Source: Anisakis pegreffii (lineage: Eukaryota > Nematoda > Chromadorea > Rhabditida > Anisakidae). From it: DNA of 64,000 nucleotides. A program made the translations under genes and the position numbers. Each line of letters opens with the position of its first letter. Position 1 is the first letter of the stretch. The stretch is taken from positions 22,944 to 86,943 of the forward strand of contig JAPYMA010001379.1 in assembly GCA_035041965.1 (NCBI GenBank), in the 5' to 3' direction. Positions 45,176-60,400 of this stretch are shown in pieces. Below the pieces are notes generated by a model, which searched no databases, was not told where the DNA came from, and worked only from the letters and a program-made list of their open reading frames with translations.

Positions 45176-48100
45176 AACAGCAACAATAAAAGTACTCTCA
45201 ACAATAGTAACAACAATGACATTAATAGAATTCATCATCATACTAATCTTAATCTCTCAGACATTCAGATATCGTCCTCACCACCATCAACCTATCGTTT
45301 ATCGATGCCAGGTTGTAGTTTCATTCACAACTCTGCGTTTAGAGATATGCGTCTTCGTTTATTGTATTCAGATATAATCAAAATTTGGCTGTATTTTAAA
45401 TTACAGCACAGAGTGTATTATATGTTATTTCGGCACTACTTTTTAGCAGTGCATTGATATTTTTTGGACAAACGAAAACACAGTGAAGTGGTGAGGTTAG
45501 CACCGCATGGTACTATGACTGTTAGCATTTTGTATTTATTTCAGTTAGTTTCACTTCTTGATATATTAATATGCATTCGTCACTGTTTTTTGTTCGTTGT
45601 TCATTTTTGTTTGTTATTCATTAAAAATGGATTCAGTTGCAAAGAAGATGCATCAAATAGTTTACATTCGTGCACATAACTTCGTATTGCCACAGCCGTT
45701 TTCTTAGCTCGTATTTCATCACTCACATTAAATATGAGTGTTTCTTTGATTATTAGACTTTAAATTTGTGCTGTCGGAAGAAAAGCTGCATCGATCATAG
45801 CTAAATGATACAGTGCAGTCACGGTTGAGAAGCTGCTGCTAGCTACTGACCAGGAGCTGTCGTTAAGTTATTCTTCTTCCGTACCAGTTTGTATTTTATA
45901 TTGTCGTCACAACAACACTCACAGTACATTCGTTCTTAAAAGAGACAGTTGATTTGTTTGCGAAGCTTTGTCTACAGTGATCTGATTACAAAGAGTCTTT
46001 CTTCCCGTATTGCAACTGATTCAGATGATTTCCTCGCATGTAGTAGCGCCGTAAAATCGTATTCAGTCTTAGCACAATATTACCATTTATCGCAGTACCA
46101 TTCATCGATGATCCACTATTATGTGTTCTTCAATAGCATATCAAATTTGCACTTACTTCCCGTCCTATTTATTGTTTTCCAGTGATCGAAACAGAAATGG
46201 TTTATGAAGATTTCCCCTATGTGTTCTGAACGTTTTTAGATCATATATCACACCATAGCATAATACCACAGCCTAAGGCTATAGGTATGTTCTAGCTGTG
46301 ATCAAGTTTTTTCTTTTGCGTACAAGAAATCGGAGATTTGAACGATCAAATTCGTATATGGAAGATACTCAATCATCCTCCTTGAAGGTTATAATTTCAT
46401 GTGAATTATCGACAATTCTTCGAAAATAGATGCTTCCCAAAGTACTCTGCAATTAATTTTTCCGTGGTTGACTTTCTCGTGAATAAACTGTGTCTCATAA
46501 TATGATCGAATTGAAACGTCCAATTAATCGCTTGTGAAAGCAATTGTGAAAACTAAAAGCATTTAATTTTCTGAATGCTTTTAGTTCGAATCATTGACAC
46601 TTGTGTTAGAAAATTTTACAGAAGTCTTTCAAAATTATGCATCAAGCACACCAGTGTTGATTTGTAAGAAGACGCGATCGTACCCTCATAGGAAAGCATC
46701 TAAAAGCATCGACGTCTCGAGCATCTAAAAAAGTTGTTCCCTCATCGTACCCTCATAAAGAAGCATCTAGAGTTATGAAATGAGCAAAAATATTATGTAC
46801 TGATTTTAGAAAGATTCAAATTCACATTGCACCTTACAATTTTATCTGTATTGATTCTTTCGATGCGAATATTATTCCTAACTGAAAATTCAGTATTAAT
46901 TGTCGCAGATAGATAATTACCGAGACTAATAATGTTAAACTTCCGATTTGAGCAATACTTCTGTGACATTTCAGTGTTCATTAATGTTTCAAGTCTTTCC
47001 AAAGTAATGCTCGAAGAAATTGATTTTGAAATTACTTGGCAAAAATTTCGTTACAATATCATTTGGGAATAGTTAAAATGGATAGAATTACAAGTTCAAT
47101 CAAAAGTATGAAAAAATGCGTTGGTGGATTCCGCTATGTTGGCGGTATCATTCTGTTGCGAGAGAAAGAAAACACTCTACGATGTTGTTCAATTTTGGGA
47201 GAATATGCTAAATTGCTTTCCAATTCATAGCATGTTACCGAATGTGTTCAAGACAAATAATTATGGAGAGACAACTGATGGAAATTCGTCAGTCAACAAA
47301 CTGGAGTTAGGAAAAGTCTGAGATTAGCATTTGTTCGAAGGTAGATTTACTTTAATTGTTTTGAGCACGACGTGGTTGATTTATCGAGAATGAGTCTTTC
47401 AAAATACATTTCGATACCACAAAAATGTGGTTAGAGATCGTTGTTGGATCATCCATCTTATTCAGTTCGCATTACGCAATGGAATCACATTAATAGATGC
47501 TGCTGTCTTCCTTCACCTCTAATGATAACACAATAAAATGCATAATTATTATTAAAACCCTGACAATCATTTTATCAGTCTTTGGTATTATTTCATTTGA
47601 TGTCACTATTATTGTAATTATATTTTATCAACACTGTTTATTGAAAAGGAAGTATTATAAATAAACATATGGGGTGTAACAGTGGCCAGTTCCATTGAGT
47701 TGGGTAGGTGGAATGATAACAGTAACAATAATAATAATAACGGCGATAGCGATAACCAAAATAATAATCGAAAATAGTAATAGCAATAAAGATAATGAAA
47801 ACAAATCGAAGTATTCAATTGATGATCAATGAGCTGCGTGGTGTAATATTTCATTATTGTATCGTGGCACGTTCACGTTAACTGTTCTTATTCGAGTCGA
47901 CTTCACTTCCTTGAGTTCCGTCTCTCCGTATTATTGCTGTTGACTTCTATCATTGTCATATTCTTGTCATCACTGCTATTACTGTCGTTGTTATTTCATA
48001 TTTGCTTGACAGTACCGTTAACATAATGAAAATAACGCCAACGGACTTCTCTCCGTGCCTTCTCGAGCGCCTTGGATGTTATCAGTAATGAAACACCGTC

Positions 48101-48524
48101 TTCACATTAGCATATCTTTTGCTGTCTGTGAAATGGGTCTCTTATTATGTGCATAATTCAACTCAATGAAACTTGTTTATCAATTGAGCTATATAGAAGT
48201 ATCCGATCGAATTGTTGATATTATTGTTATTGTTATAGTTTCTAATATTATAGTTATTGATATTGTTATGGTTGCTAGTAGTTATGTTATTGTTATAGTC
48301 ATTAATATTATAGTTATATCTATTATTAACGGTACCAAGACTATTACAGTGGTTATTGCTATTTGTTCATGTCACTGAAACATTATTTTGTTCACCTGTA
48401 GTATTTTTGCTTATGAACAGCAGTGAATTCATGGATTATGAGCAGCTGTATCTTGATGTTAAAATAATTGTTTATTCGTCGAAAACACCATGTCTCAATG
48501 CATTTGCTGCCTGTTTGAACGATA

Positions 48525-48610
48525 ATAATAGTAGTAATAATAACAATAATAGTAATAGTAGCACAATAATTCCGATAATACTGCCAGTAATAATAACGAT
48601 AACACTAATT
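48525..48610. repeat. Degenerate AAT/AGT trinucleotide tract
   Basis: Short imperfect AATAGT/AATAAC run. Confidence 0.75.
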
Positions 48611-49096
48611 AATTGCGAGATGAAGTTACATATAATAATACTCACAATGAATTCGAATTGAATAATGCTCTGGGATATGACACAATCTTGAAGTTTATGT
48701 CAATGTCACGCACGACCTGACTGAACTCATCCTGATTGCTCTCTCAGTTGAGTTTTCACTCCATTTCTGAGATAATTTCATTTTAAACTTTCATAATCAG
48801 AAACACCTCTGATAAGTATATCGTTCATAAAGTGCACTTATGTGTTGTCTACATTCATAATAGTATATTGTGTACATATTACAAACAGTCATTCCGCAAA
48901 TAAACAGTCATAATCCACTCAGAAGTAAAAATGCGCTCAAGAAATCGCTCGTGAATGTTTAATTGTGTCGAGTGTCTGCGGCGCGTAGTAGTATAGTATA
49001 GTAGATTATGTAGATAGTGCTATCTTCTTTGAAACCTATTAGAGCAATTAGGCGATTAACCATATCAATAATGGTGATATAAATGATAGCCACGAT

Positions 49097-49298
49097 GCTA
49101 ATAATAATAATGATGATAATAATAACAATAATAATAAATATAGTAATAATAATATAATGATAATAGCAGTAATAATAATAGCAATAATATTAACAATAAT
49201 AATAAATAATACATAATAATAACAACGGCAGCAATAATAATAAATAATAATAAATAAATAATAATAACAACAACAATAATAATTATTATTATTATAAC

Positions 49299-49335
<37 letters not shown>

Positions 49336-49350
49336 GTAATAATAATAATA

Positions 49351-49396
<46 letters not shown>

Positions 49397-49432
49397 TGAT
49401 AGCAATAACAATAGTAATAATAATAAATAATT
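49097..49432. repeat. (AAT)n microsatellite, interrupted
   Basis: About 335 bp, the longest AAT tract in the window, with ATG, AAC and AGT interruptions. The long reverse-strand open frame over it is poly-Tyr/Leu. Confidence 0.93.
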
Positions 49433-50359
49433 GGTGGTAACATTAGTAATAATAATATGATAACACCGTCTGTGCATATGATTTGTTTACATATCGTCGA
49501 ATGGCAAAACAAATTTGAACTAAAAGTTCATAGGACGTTGACATATAATTCAATTTTGGGACGTTGATATCATGAACGGAATTTATATTTAGTGTTGATG
49601 ATAACGGATTATCGCAATGAATTGTGTGCTTTTCTCGGGCATTTGGTGGGAGAGGGGACGTGAACTGTTTCGTGATGAAAAGCGGATTGTTGATGATTAC
49701 GAGTATTGTATTATTTCTTTTGTGTTGCGTGCAACACGTAAGCAAGATTATTTTTAATATTCAAATTAATGATCCGTTTAGATGCTTTCCACTTCATCAA
49801 ATCTACATGATAAGCTGTTTATTATGCTTATGCTGAATTCACGTATGATCAGATTGAAAAAGTACTGGAACGCAGTGATATGGTAACTCGTAATTAAATG
49901 AATATTATAAAAATACACAGAATGATATTTGTTCGCTCATAATCTCTGAGGAATGCACTCAAAAATCAGTCGGTGTTTGTCTCAGGTAACAGTGAAGTTT
50001 TTGGTCATGATAGTAAATTTGTGCTGCTTGCACCACGCGAACGATGTTGCCGATGCCATCGTACGATGTCTGTCCATTTTGTTCTGCGCCTAACCTAAAT
50101 CTGCTCCATTCGTTTAGCACAAAACCATTCTGTAATGCAGTCAGTCGTTTGGTGGAGAAGAAATTTCCGATTTGCCGATTAAGTTGGATTTCATTCAGAA
50201 CTCACTGAGCGACTGAGACGCTTTTTTAATTGTAATTATGATTGCAAAAACTGTTGTAATCAAATCTACTCCATCAATCTGTGCGTAAATATGAGATATG
50301 TTAGTGATTATGAGAATAATAATTCCACTCATTGTAATTCTATAGAAATGGAGATGATA

Positions 50360-50500
50360 GTAGTGGCAGTAATAATAATACTGCTGCTGGTAATAATAAA
50401 ATTAATAGCAGCCATGATACTAACAATAATAGCGATATCAATAGTAATAAAGAAAATAACAATAATAATAATAACTATGGCAATCATAATTATAATATAA
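50360..50500. repeat. Degenerate AAT trinucleotide tract
   Basis: Imperfect AAT/ACA run; frames here give Ile/Val-rich low-complexity sequence. Confidence 0.75.
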
Positions 50501-51413
50501 TCGTAAAGCACAATCTCGGTACGAGGCTGTGCTGACCGTCGTTGCTCAACACTATCATACTGCGTTTCAGTGGTGCTCACACGATGCGAAATTTAAATGT
50601 AGCAAGCGATTTTTATTCACTTATTACGGCTGTTGATTGATGAGTGCCATTCGAATACTTTTTGATGCGAAGGTCAATCGAAGTGAATTCTTAAAAATTC
50701 GCAATTTTAATGTCATAGATTGTACATGACAAAACGCGAGAGTAAAAATTCTGATTTTTGACGATTTAATTTCTTCTCATCTCAACACGCAAACATCATT
50801 GCCATCACCAATAATGTTGCTATTAAGGTTATTACTAAAGAATATAATATTGTTATCATTACTATTTCCAATAATTTCTATGCTATAAAATTGATCGCAT
50901 TTATTTCTTGCCCACTACGTACAATTGAAGAATATCTATTTGTTTTTATTGTGTTCGGAACAAATTCTTTGCGGGCGTTCACCGCCATCAGATGTTTTTC
51001 GCTGTTCAAGAGTGAAACCTTTCACGAACTTTTCATCAGTTTTCCTCGTTTTTATCCCAAGATCACATCGTTGTCATGAATCTTCACATTCCAACTTTTG
51101 TTTACGTTCATTTTTTTCAAAGTTTCGATATCATCTCGTCCGGTCCTATCCGACGACATGAATAATAACATTAATAGAGATGATATTGGTAACAATCATA
51201 TCAATAACAGGATCATTACCTGCACCAATAGAAATAATAACTAGATCATGAAGACGACCACAACAAATCATTAATTAGCAAAATTTTTGATGGCTCGATA
51301 CAAAATGTAACATTGTTTTTGTTATGGCACCAGCATGTTAATTGTAACAAAACAATAATAATAATAATAAGTAAGTAGTAGCAACAGCATAACAACCATC
51401 GTGAACACTGTAC

Positions 51414-54400
51414 CAACAAAATACAGACCGATGCCAATCATTATGAACGCCAGCGATGGTATTGTGAAGAGCAATTGACAGATATAAACTAACGGTATGG
51501 AGGCAACTCTAAAATATGACACAAACATAAACAAAACTTTGAAACTGCTTGATAAATTTCATCTCAACGCTCGTTCAGCATTTTCTATCACAAATTGTTC
51601 TGCACGAAGGCATATAGCTGACTCTTCAAACCACATAAAATACACAAGTAACAAATTACAAGTTATTATCTCTAATTGAAATTCAGCTAGACACTCGACG
51701 ACATGCGATCTAACACAAAAATTCCATCTACACAAATGTTAGAACTTCACAGAAACAATCGGCTTACCCAAAAAGAAGAAGCAACAAAAACACCGATCCA
51801 ACATAGAGTGCATTCAGCGTGAATGATTCCACACCCATTATATAATAGATGAATATAACGAGCACTGCCGAAACTATGTAAATAATCTGGAAATGAAATA
51901 ACTTTTACGAAATTAAAGACTGACGCCGTCTCAGTTACAAGACACACCTAAGTCAAAGAGATGAATTACTTAAAAATAGATAAAGATGCATGAATAATAT
52001 CGCCCATTGAACATCAATTAAGTCTGCTATAAGATATTCGTCTCTTCTGATGACAAATACAACAACTCCTCATAACTATTCAGCACAGTCAAACAAAACA
52101 TGTCATATACACAACAACAATGAACTTATGTCTATGCAAAAAAACAATTTTGAGACAATAGAGAACAACCAAAAATAAATTATGTTATGGAGGCGATTCT
52201 GAAATATGATAAGAAGATACAACTGTACAAATTATAAGTTTTTTAAATTCTTTATTTGAACTTGAGAGAATAGAGAAGTAAGGCAAAAACGCACCACATC
52301 GTGCAAGAAATTGATGATCCAATAGAGTAGCGGCTTAACGCCAGAAACGAACTGCAGATGCTTACTGTACGAGACACGCTCATCAACTAATACCATCGAA
52401 AAACTCGCCACTATCACCGAAACGGCCAACAACAATAAAACTATTCGAAACGCTACCATACGTGCACTAAAACTATTCGAAATTCATCAAAGAAACGAAA
52501 TAATTGAGAAATTTCGATAAAACTTCAAAACATTTCATTAACACAACATTTTCACAACGATTCATCGAGTAAAATGCTGATCAAGTAAAACACCGTTAAA
52601 TTTTTGTCGATTCAATAATGACAAATCGCTTTCATACAATTAATCATCTGCAAAATTCAATCGCTCTCTATTCTATTCAAGCCAACTGATTTCAATAAAC
52701 AAATATTCCAATATGCAATAAACTGCATTAAAATGAAAGGTCAAAATGAACTTAAAAGTAAAATCTTCAAACAATTCAAAGTTTTAAGTTTTTAAAGTTT
52801 AGTTTTAAATTTGTTAAAAACAATGCAAACAATACAGCATACGTATTGATTCGTTCGGCCATATTCGAGATTGATTCGTTCATCGGATGTGAATACGCTA
52901 AAATGCCGACGCTTTCTGGAGGAGTGCTCGGCGGTAGAAGCGCTCTTAGGACGGCATTGTAGAACGCATTCGTATAGGCGGGTAGTGATGCCCACAATTT
53001 ATTGTTGAACCAAATCTTAAGTTTGTTTTTGAGTTCATTTTATTTCTCAACAATTTATCCCAACATCATCCACTCGGCGATAAGACATCGAAGAATTTCT
53101 CTCGTTCATAAGGAATGTTTTTCTTTCATCGAACGTTCCCAAAAATCAAACATTTCAACTGATCTCCCCAAACACTTTTGCTAAACATTCATTCCACCAT
53201 TCATCACTGACTTATTTCATTCATTCCAAAACAAAACGCTTCGAATGCTCAGTTGCTCAGTCCAATGCAATCTCATTGTTGACCACCACATAACTCAGAA
53301 CCAACCTTATTATTTTGACGTCTATCGAAATTTGCCATCGCCATGTTCACTAAATCAACGAATGTTTCATTCGGTGGATTGAACGAATCGTCAACAATCG
53401 ATGAATTCACCGTCAGATTCGTCATATTTATGTGCCATACTCTGACGGCTCTTGCGGCTGATTCAACTGAAAATTATTCCGCGTCCAATTGAAACCTATA
53501 TTCCCAAATACTCAAATGCTATATCACCACCAGTTTCGTTTCAAATCAAACGATTCAATTTCACGATGGCGATAAAAACACAACAATACAATACTGCATG
53601 TCTCTTTGTAATCACACATATACATTACGATTTTGTAATATAATTTCACGATGATTTTTACAATGCTTCTAAAACTCATCACGACATGGATTCAATTTGC
53701 ATTCCTCTGAAACATTTTTCAACAACTTATTCAAAAAAAAAAATCAATTTATTCATTAAATTCATCTAACCATCAACTAAAATGACTCATTCTACGTGCA
53801 CAATAATCGCTCTGTCACCACCAAACATTACTCTATTGAATCTTCAACTTACCACAATTAACTCTTCATTGCTGTATTAGCCAAAATCAAACTGCATCAA
53901 TCAAACTGATCCAACGACATTTTCTACAGGTTAAAAACCCGCATATCTCACTACGATCGAAAGCAAACTATTCCACGCGATGCACTGAACTACTAAATAA
54001 ACAAACCTAACAAATCCCATCCAGATTCTGCATTCTCCATCTCAGTCTCGTTTTGCGCTAACACATTTATCTGCTCGAACTGCCAACCACCAGCACTAAA
54101 ATCCCACAAAATTCCAATGCAAAAATAAAGCAAACTTTAAAATGTGTGCATAATGTCCACATATGGAATAATGTTCCTCTTCAAAATTACATTGTTGTCA
54201 CGTTGTAAAAAGCGACGAAAAGCTTATAAAATGCAAGAAACGAATAACTTAATCATTCGAAAGGAATTGGCAGAATCAGGAGAAAAACATTCAAAAAACG
54301 GCAATTGAATGAATGCCTCACATCAATGGTGCGTGCATTGTTCGTTCGAAAGTAATCAGTCGAAATTGCGATATGTTTCGATAGGAAAGATCGAACACGA

Positions 54401-57400
54401 TATTGCCACTTTCCAACGTAACATTCGCTAAATCCAAATCAAACTCATCCGGATCAGTGCATTGCCACTCGCGATTCGAACACGAACAACTGCAATCAAT
54501 TAATCTCTCTTGAGAATCACTCGAAAATCCAAGTGATACGATAAGGAATGAGATTATTTTCAATTATCATCAGTAATCTATGGCTATCAAAAAACTTACA
54601 TAAATCGTAAATATAAGTTAGATGTAGTTGTATGACAACTATCAAACAACTACCTACATATGAGTTCTATGACTTATGATTAACAAACAAAAATGAAAAT
54701 TTCAGATACATAAAATTACAAATAGAATTAAGATACATAAAAAAAACAAATGAAACTTCAGATACAAAACTGAAATCACAAACTTTTGATTGAAGTTGTA
54801 TGACGGTGGACGTTTAGAAGGTAAATGGAGTGGATACAGAAATGATTCGTTTGCGAAACATGGATAATACGCACCGTCTAGCGATGGCCTTAAACATTAT
54901 AAAATGATCTCGAAACGAATGATCAGAATATGACACAAAAATAGACTCTCTGAAAACATTTCTAAATTTTTAAGTCACTAAATTTTATAAATGCGAAAAT
55001 ACAATCAATGTCGTAACTACAACAACCAAGTGAAAGCTCAATTGGTAAAGTGATTTTTTCGGAGAAATTAAATTACCAGATACATTTCGATGTAAACGCA
55101 AACGCTGAATATTTCTTGAATGCAATTCAATTATCTCCCTATTAGTGATTCTCAGTCAATAATATAAATTCACTTCAGATCACGGTCAATCAGTTCAGAG
55201 GAAACCATCTTAACTCATATATCTCATCGATAGGATGATGATTTCGAAAAATAATATTTTCAGTGTCTAAGAAGTGAAAGTAGTCAAAATTGGTCACACC
55301 ATCATCAACCTCTTTACTGATACAAACTTATAATCCTCAGAAATCAGTGTCTATCAGAAAAACTTATAATATCTAATATGAACTATAAAACAGACAACTC
55401 TTTACCGATATCACCTCAGATCACGATCAACTATAAAACATTTAAAGTTTGAAATGCATTATTCTATTCGCTCGAAAAGTCAAATTTCTTAAATTAGAGA
55501 AGCAATTCAAAAACTCGCAAATTCTAAATGTTAAAATTCCTCAATATTAAACATCCTCAAATCAAAAATAATCCAAAAACAACTACGCACATCAAATGAC
55601 TATCGTTCGTGCAACGAACACCGATTCCAGGATCTGCCATCATTGCCTCCAAATACACCTCACCCGTCGAATTCTTCACTGTCTGCTGATTCTCTAAGCT
55701 GTAAACGAAATTTTCAACAAACTCACTTCAAAGCAGCACAAACGAATTTCCCCAAATGACAGTACAAATCTTTCAAAGTATGGAAAAATTTCTTGTGCGA
55801 ATGCCAAAAAAATACTTACAATTTGAGTCTGTAAATGAAAACAAAAAACACTTTTCGCAAAAACGTTTTCGTATGAAACGAAACATTTTCATCATTTTCC
55901 CATATCCAAATCAAGAAACAACAAAATAAACTTAAATTTGAACTTAAATTTAAATTTGTGCACTTCTTTAACAAATAATTACCCCATACAAATAATTAAA
56001 TCAGTGCTCAAATACAAAAAATAAAATTGCTTTCAAGTTATCACAATATACACAATAAATTTCCCAGATGACATCGTTACAACTCAATTATAAATATATT
56101 GATATTACTCACTATCGCTCCACTTATCGCACACAACAACGTTTCATCAGTGTAAATAATCAAAAACTCAGAATCCAAAAACAAACTCTGAACAAACCTC
56201 AGCAAAAATTGACATTGAACTTCGTTTTGAAATATGTAATCGTTTTACAAAAAAATAATGAACAAAACAATAAATGTCTCGAACAAAACTTGAACATTAA
56301 ATTTGAGTAATAAATTCGAACATAACAAGACTCTCTATAAGACATGACAATCCATGAACGAAAATTAAGTTAAAATTCCCAAAAACCGCAAATGATATCA
56401 ACGCAAACGAAAAAGAGATCGCTAAAAAAAGTACTCTCAGAATAAACCAAACCTGAAATAAGCAATCGACCAATTCCCATAAAGGCCTGTTATTAGTTCC
56501 ATGGGACTTTGTGCGACGAACGACTGAACGTTTGGCGCTGTTTTATTCATAACTTTCGCGTAGATTTCGGCAGCCAACAGTAAACACAACGGTAAAAGTA
56601 CCTACAAGTTGATACCATTAACTTCATCAATTTCCTTACTAAAAAAATACCTCAATACTTTAATTTTCACAGTAATTCCACACTCCTAATTTCATAATTT
56701 TAGTTTTAATTTTATAACTTTCATTTTTTTAAATCTCCACAAAATTTTTTTGATTTTCATTTTCTTATCAACACTATCAATGATATTACTATTAACTTTA
56801 TCCTTTTAATCATTGCTATTATTACTTTATAAGATCTAAATGTGTAACTTAAAATCAATGCTCAAATACAAAAAATAAAATTGCTTTCAAGTTATCACAA
56901 TATACACATTAAATCTCCCAGATGACATCGTTACAATTCAATTTTGAATATATTAATATTACTCACTATCGCTCCACTTATCGCCCACAACAACGTTTCA
57001 TCAGTGTAAATAATCAAAAACTCAGAATCCAAAAACAAACCTCAGCAAAAATTGACATTGAACTTCGTTTTGAAATATGCAATCGTTTTACGAAAAGCGC
57101 TTTCAAGTGCTGCCTCATCAAAACGAAACGATCTTGCACCAGTTTCACTTCTGGATGAATATGCCGGACTGCGTTACCTTAAATGAATCATTCGCCTATT
57201 TCTCTGTATCTGAACACGTTTCATTCAACAACCATCAACAAGAGAATATCGCTAAATTAATGTTTCCTTTTCAAATAAACATTATCCACACCATTGATAA
57301 TTCCTTTGTCATTTCTTCGTAAACAAATAATGTTTCTAATCAGTCGAAATAGATCATAAACTAAACGAATACCTGAATAAATAAACACCTAATTGAATGA

Positions 57401-60400
57401 ATCATAATGGTTTTGTAAACTATTCATTCTCGTAAACTCGTTGATACAATTCTATATCACTCAGTGATTTCACGGTTTCAGCTGTTCAATCGTATTCAAT
57501 AACATAGATATTTGCGTTAAATCTGCATTACTCAATATTTGTGTATTGCTCTATCAATCCATCAAACAATCCCAAATATGGATCATTAAATAAAAATGTT
57601 CAGTCTCGTTTTCTATCTATATAACATCACCATCATCAAATCAACAACAAAGCATTAAAATACAAACCATTCGCGACACAACTCGACACATTATCATTAG
57701 TGGCATCGCCCACCAAATGTGTATCCTCACGTGTCAACGTCGGATCGACACGCTGACCATTCTTGAAACTTCGTCGGAATCTTCTCAAATTCGATTTCAA
57801 TCCTCTCAAACAAAACCCACAACAGCAACAACTCTGGTGCTCTTTCTTCAGTTTTAATTCATTCATTGGTGCCACTTTCAGAAATATCTGCAACACAACG
57901 ACGAATATTATTCATTCATTCGTACGGAATCGAAGGGAACTGTTCAAGATCATGGAAAATTATTCAAGCATTTAAGCATACACTAATTGTAGGAATGTTC
58001 ATTATTGCTCTGATCATGTAATTTCGAAATGATATCGCTGATTTTCAAAGATGACATGCATTGTAATCGGATTTTGTTTCGTCAAAACGATCCTGTGAAA
58101 TCATTCGATAGAAACTCGAAGTTGTGGGTTGCCTTTTCACAATTTATTCCACATTCAACTTGTCATATATCAATTAGTAATTGCTTATTATTATCATTAT
58201 TATGAGTGATAGATATCAAGACTGCCACTATATTCATAATCAGACAATAACATCAACAAAAACATGTCATTTGACAAAACCTGTTGCAATGAAGGTGCTG
58301 ATATTCCATATGTTAAAAATCCAAGTTCAGAACGGTTCTCATCCATTTCTTCGAATAATCTGAACTCAATCAATCATTTTGATCAAAAGTTTCTCTAACG
58401 ATTGGCAAGTAAAACGAGTTCAGATTAATGAAAATAAACACTGATCGAGGTATCAATCAACCTCCTTCTACACTTAACAATACTGCCACTAAACAAATAC
58501 CTCTTCAGATCCTTTGCATCCATATCGATCGGCAATCTGAACACCAACTCATCGCCCATATCGTCCATCAACTCACTTCGTTCGTTCGAACGTTCCGATA
58601 TAAACGTTTCAATTCGATTGTTCATTGAATTCTTATCGGTGTCATCCTTCAAACACAAAGAACAAATAATGAATTCTCAAAACAGATGAAATATCTCATC
58701 TACTTCATACACTCCCTGTCAATTTTTCACTATTCACCTAACAATAAAGTTAACCTTATTTCTTTCACAACTTAACCTCATTAATGGCTCTAATCTTATT
58801 AATTTTCCATTCCGTTCATTATTACCACACTTCAATCTCAAGTCCACCCATCATCACCTCATTCAATTCTTTGAAAAATCCAAATCAAAAAATCGAAAAT
58901 ATTAAAAAAAAATGAAGAACGAACCGCATTTTTGAGAACACTCAAATGGATGCCATCCCCGAAGCGCTTCTTCAAGAACAACGACGATCCGGCTGTTCGC
59001 AACGATCCTTCAACAATAATCGCTATTCGATCAGCCAACACGTCCGCCTCGTCCATATGATGTGTTGACAGAATCATTGTTCGACCTGAAATCGGCTATA
59101 TATTTGCTCAAAAATGATTTATTTCCCTTCCTCACCATAACATCACCCTTACCCTATCTGAATCACTATCCTGTTTCAATGAATCACAACAATAACAGTG
59201 CAACCAACGCCTGACAAACCATGAATCGCCTGTTAAACCAATGCGATTACAAAAACAAACGAGAATCATATTCATCTCAAAAAGACTTCGGCACCTTGTT
59301 TATGCTTCAGAAGCAGGTGCCATATTGAACGTCTCGCATGTGCATCAATTCCAGCTGTTGGCTCATCCAGAATCACCAATTTTGATCCACCCATTAGAGC
59401 AATTCCAATGCACAGTTTGCGTTTCATTCCACCTAAATTTCTCAACCATAACACTGATTTCACCAAACTGATCTTAACAGATTAGTCACAAACGGCAGTT
59501 GGCTCTTCCACAATATAGATCGCCTTTCTCTTTTTATACTATTAGGTAACAAATTATAATTTTCACTTATCATCGAATGATAACGAACCCCTCGCCCCAC
59601 TAACTCCTAACAAACATACCCGATAGATCACTAGCTATTTGATCACGTTTCGATTCCAGACCAATATCGGCAAGCATCGATTGCACTTCTGCGTCAAGCA
59701 CATCACCACGTAAACCTTTCAGACCACCGTAGAATTTCAGTTGCTCTTCCACATTCAACCTACACAAAATACTCGATTAAGATTAAGAATGTGCACGATC
59801 GATCAGCAGATAATTCGATCAATTCAAATAATCCAATTGATCAGAGCTGCTGCTCAATAATAAAAATCACTCAAAACTCAGACGCAAAAACGAACTTATC
59901 AAAGAGAACATTATGTTGTGGACACATTCCCAAACAGTCTCGAATGGCCGCCATATGCGTACGAATGTCCATGCCGTAGACAAACGCTGTACCTGATGTT
60001 GGTTTATATAGACCTGTTAGTATTGACCTGAAATTGCGTAAATTCAATCACTTTTCATACGTTCACAAATGTGCATCACAACAAAATACATCCAAAATTT
60101 GATTGGCTCAGAGGTAAATTTATCATTGCCTCTGAAATTTCCATATAATCATGTTTCTGTGACACATTCCATGGAATATCACAGGCTTTGAAACCATCAC
60201 ATCTGTGACAGTTTTATAATGAAAAAATAAGAAAACAACACGATGAATAAGAACAGTTTTCGAATTGTCAAAAAAGAAGAAATGGGTTCTCTGAAATTTC
60301 GAAAAAATTTCTCATGAAACAATGAGGAAAATCACAAAATTTCGATAGAACCGAATCAAACACTGTACGCTTTCCTACTAATAAAAGTACAATTAGCGAT

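Noticed and set aside
46280..46310. Short inverted repeat around CAGCCTAAGGCT
   Set aside because: Stem of about 11 bp with mismatches is common by chance in a 64 kb window.
46677..46772. Two copies of CGTACCCTCATA followed by GAAGCATCTA-like sequence
   Set aside because: A local duplication of about 27 bp with no further structure; too small to interpret.
56068..56310. Plus-strand frame resembling 56922-57158
   Set aside because: Similarity is due to the segmental duplication; the real coding in copy B is on the minus strand.
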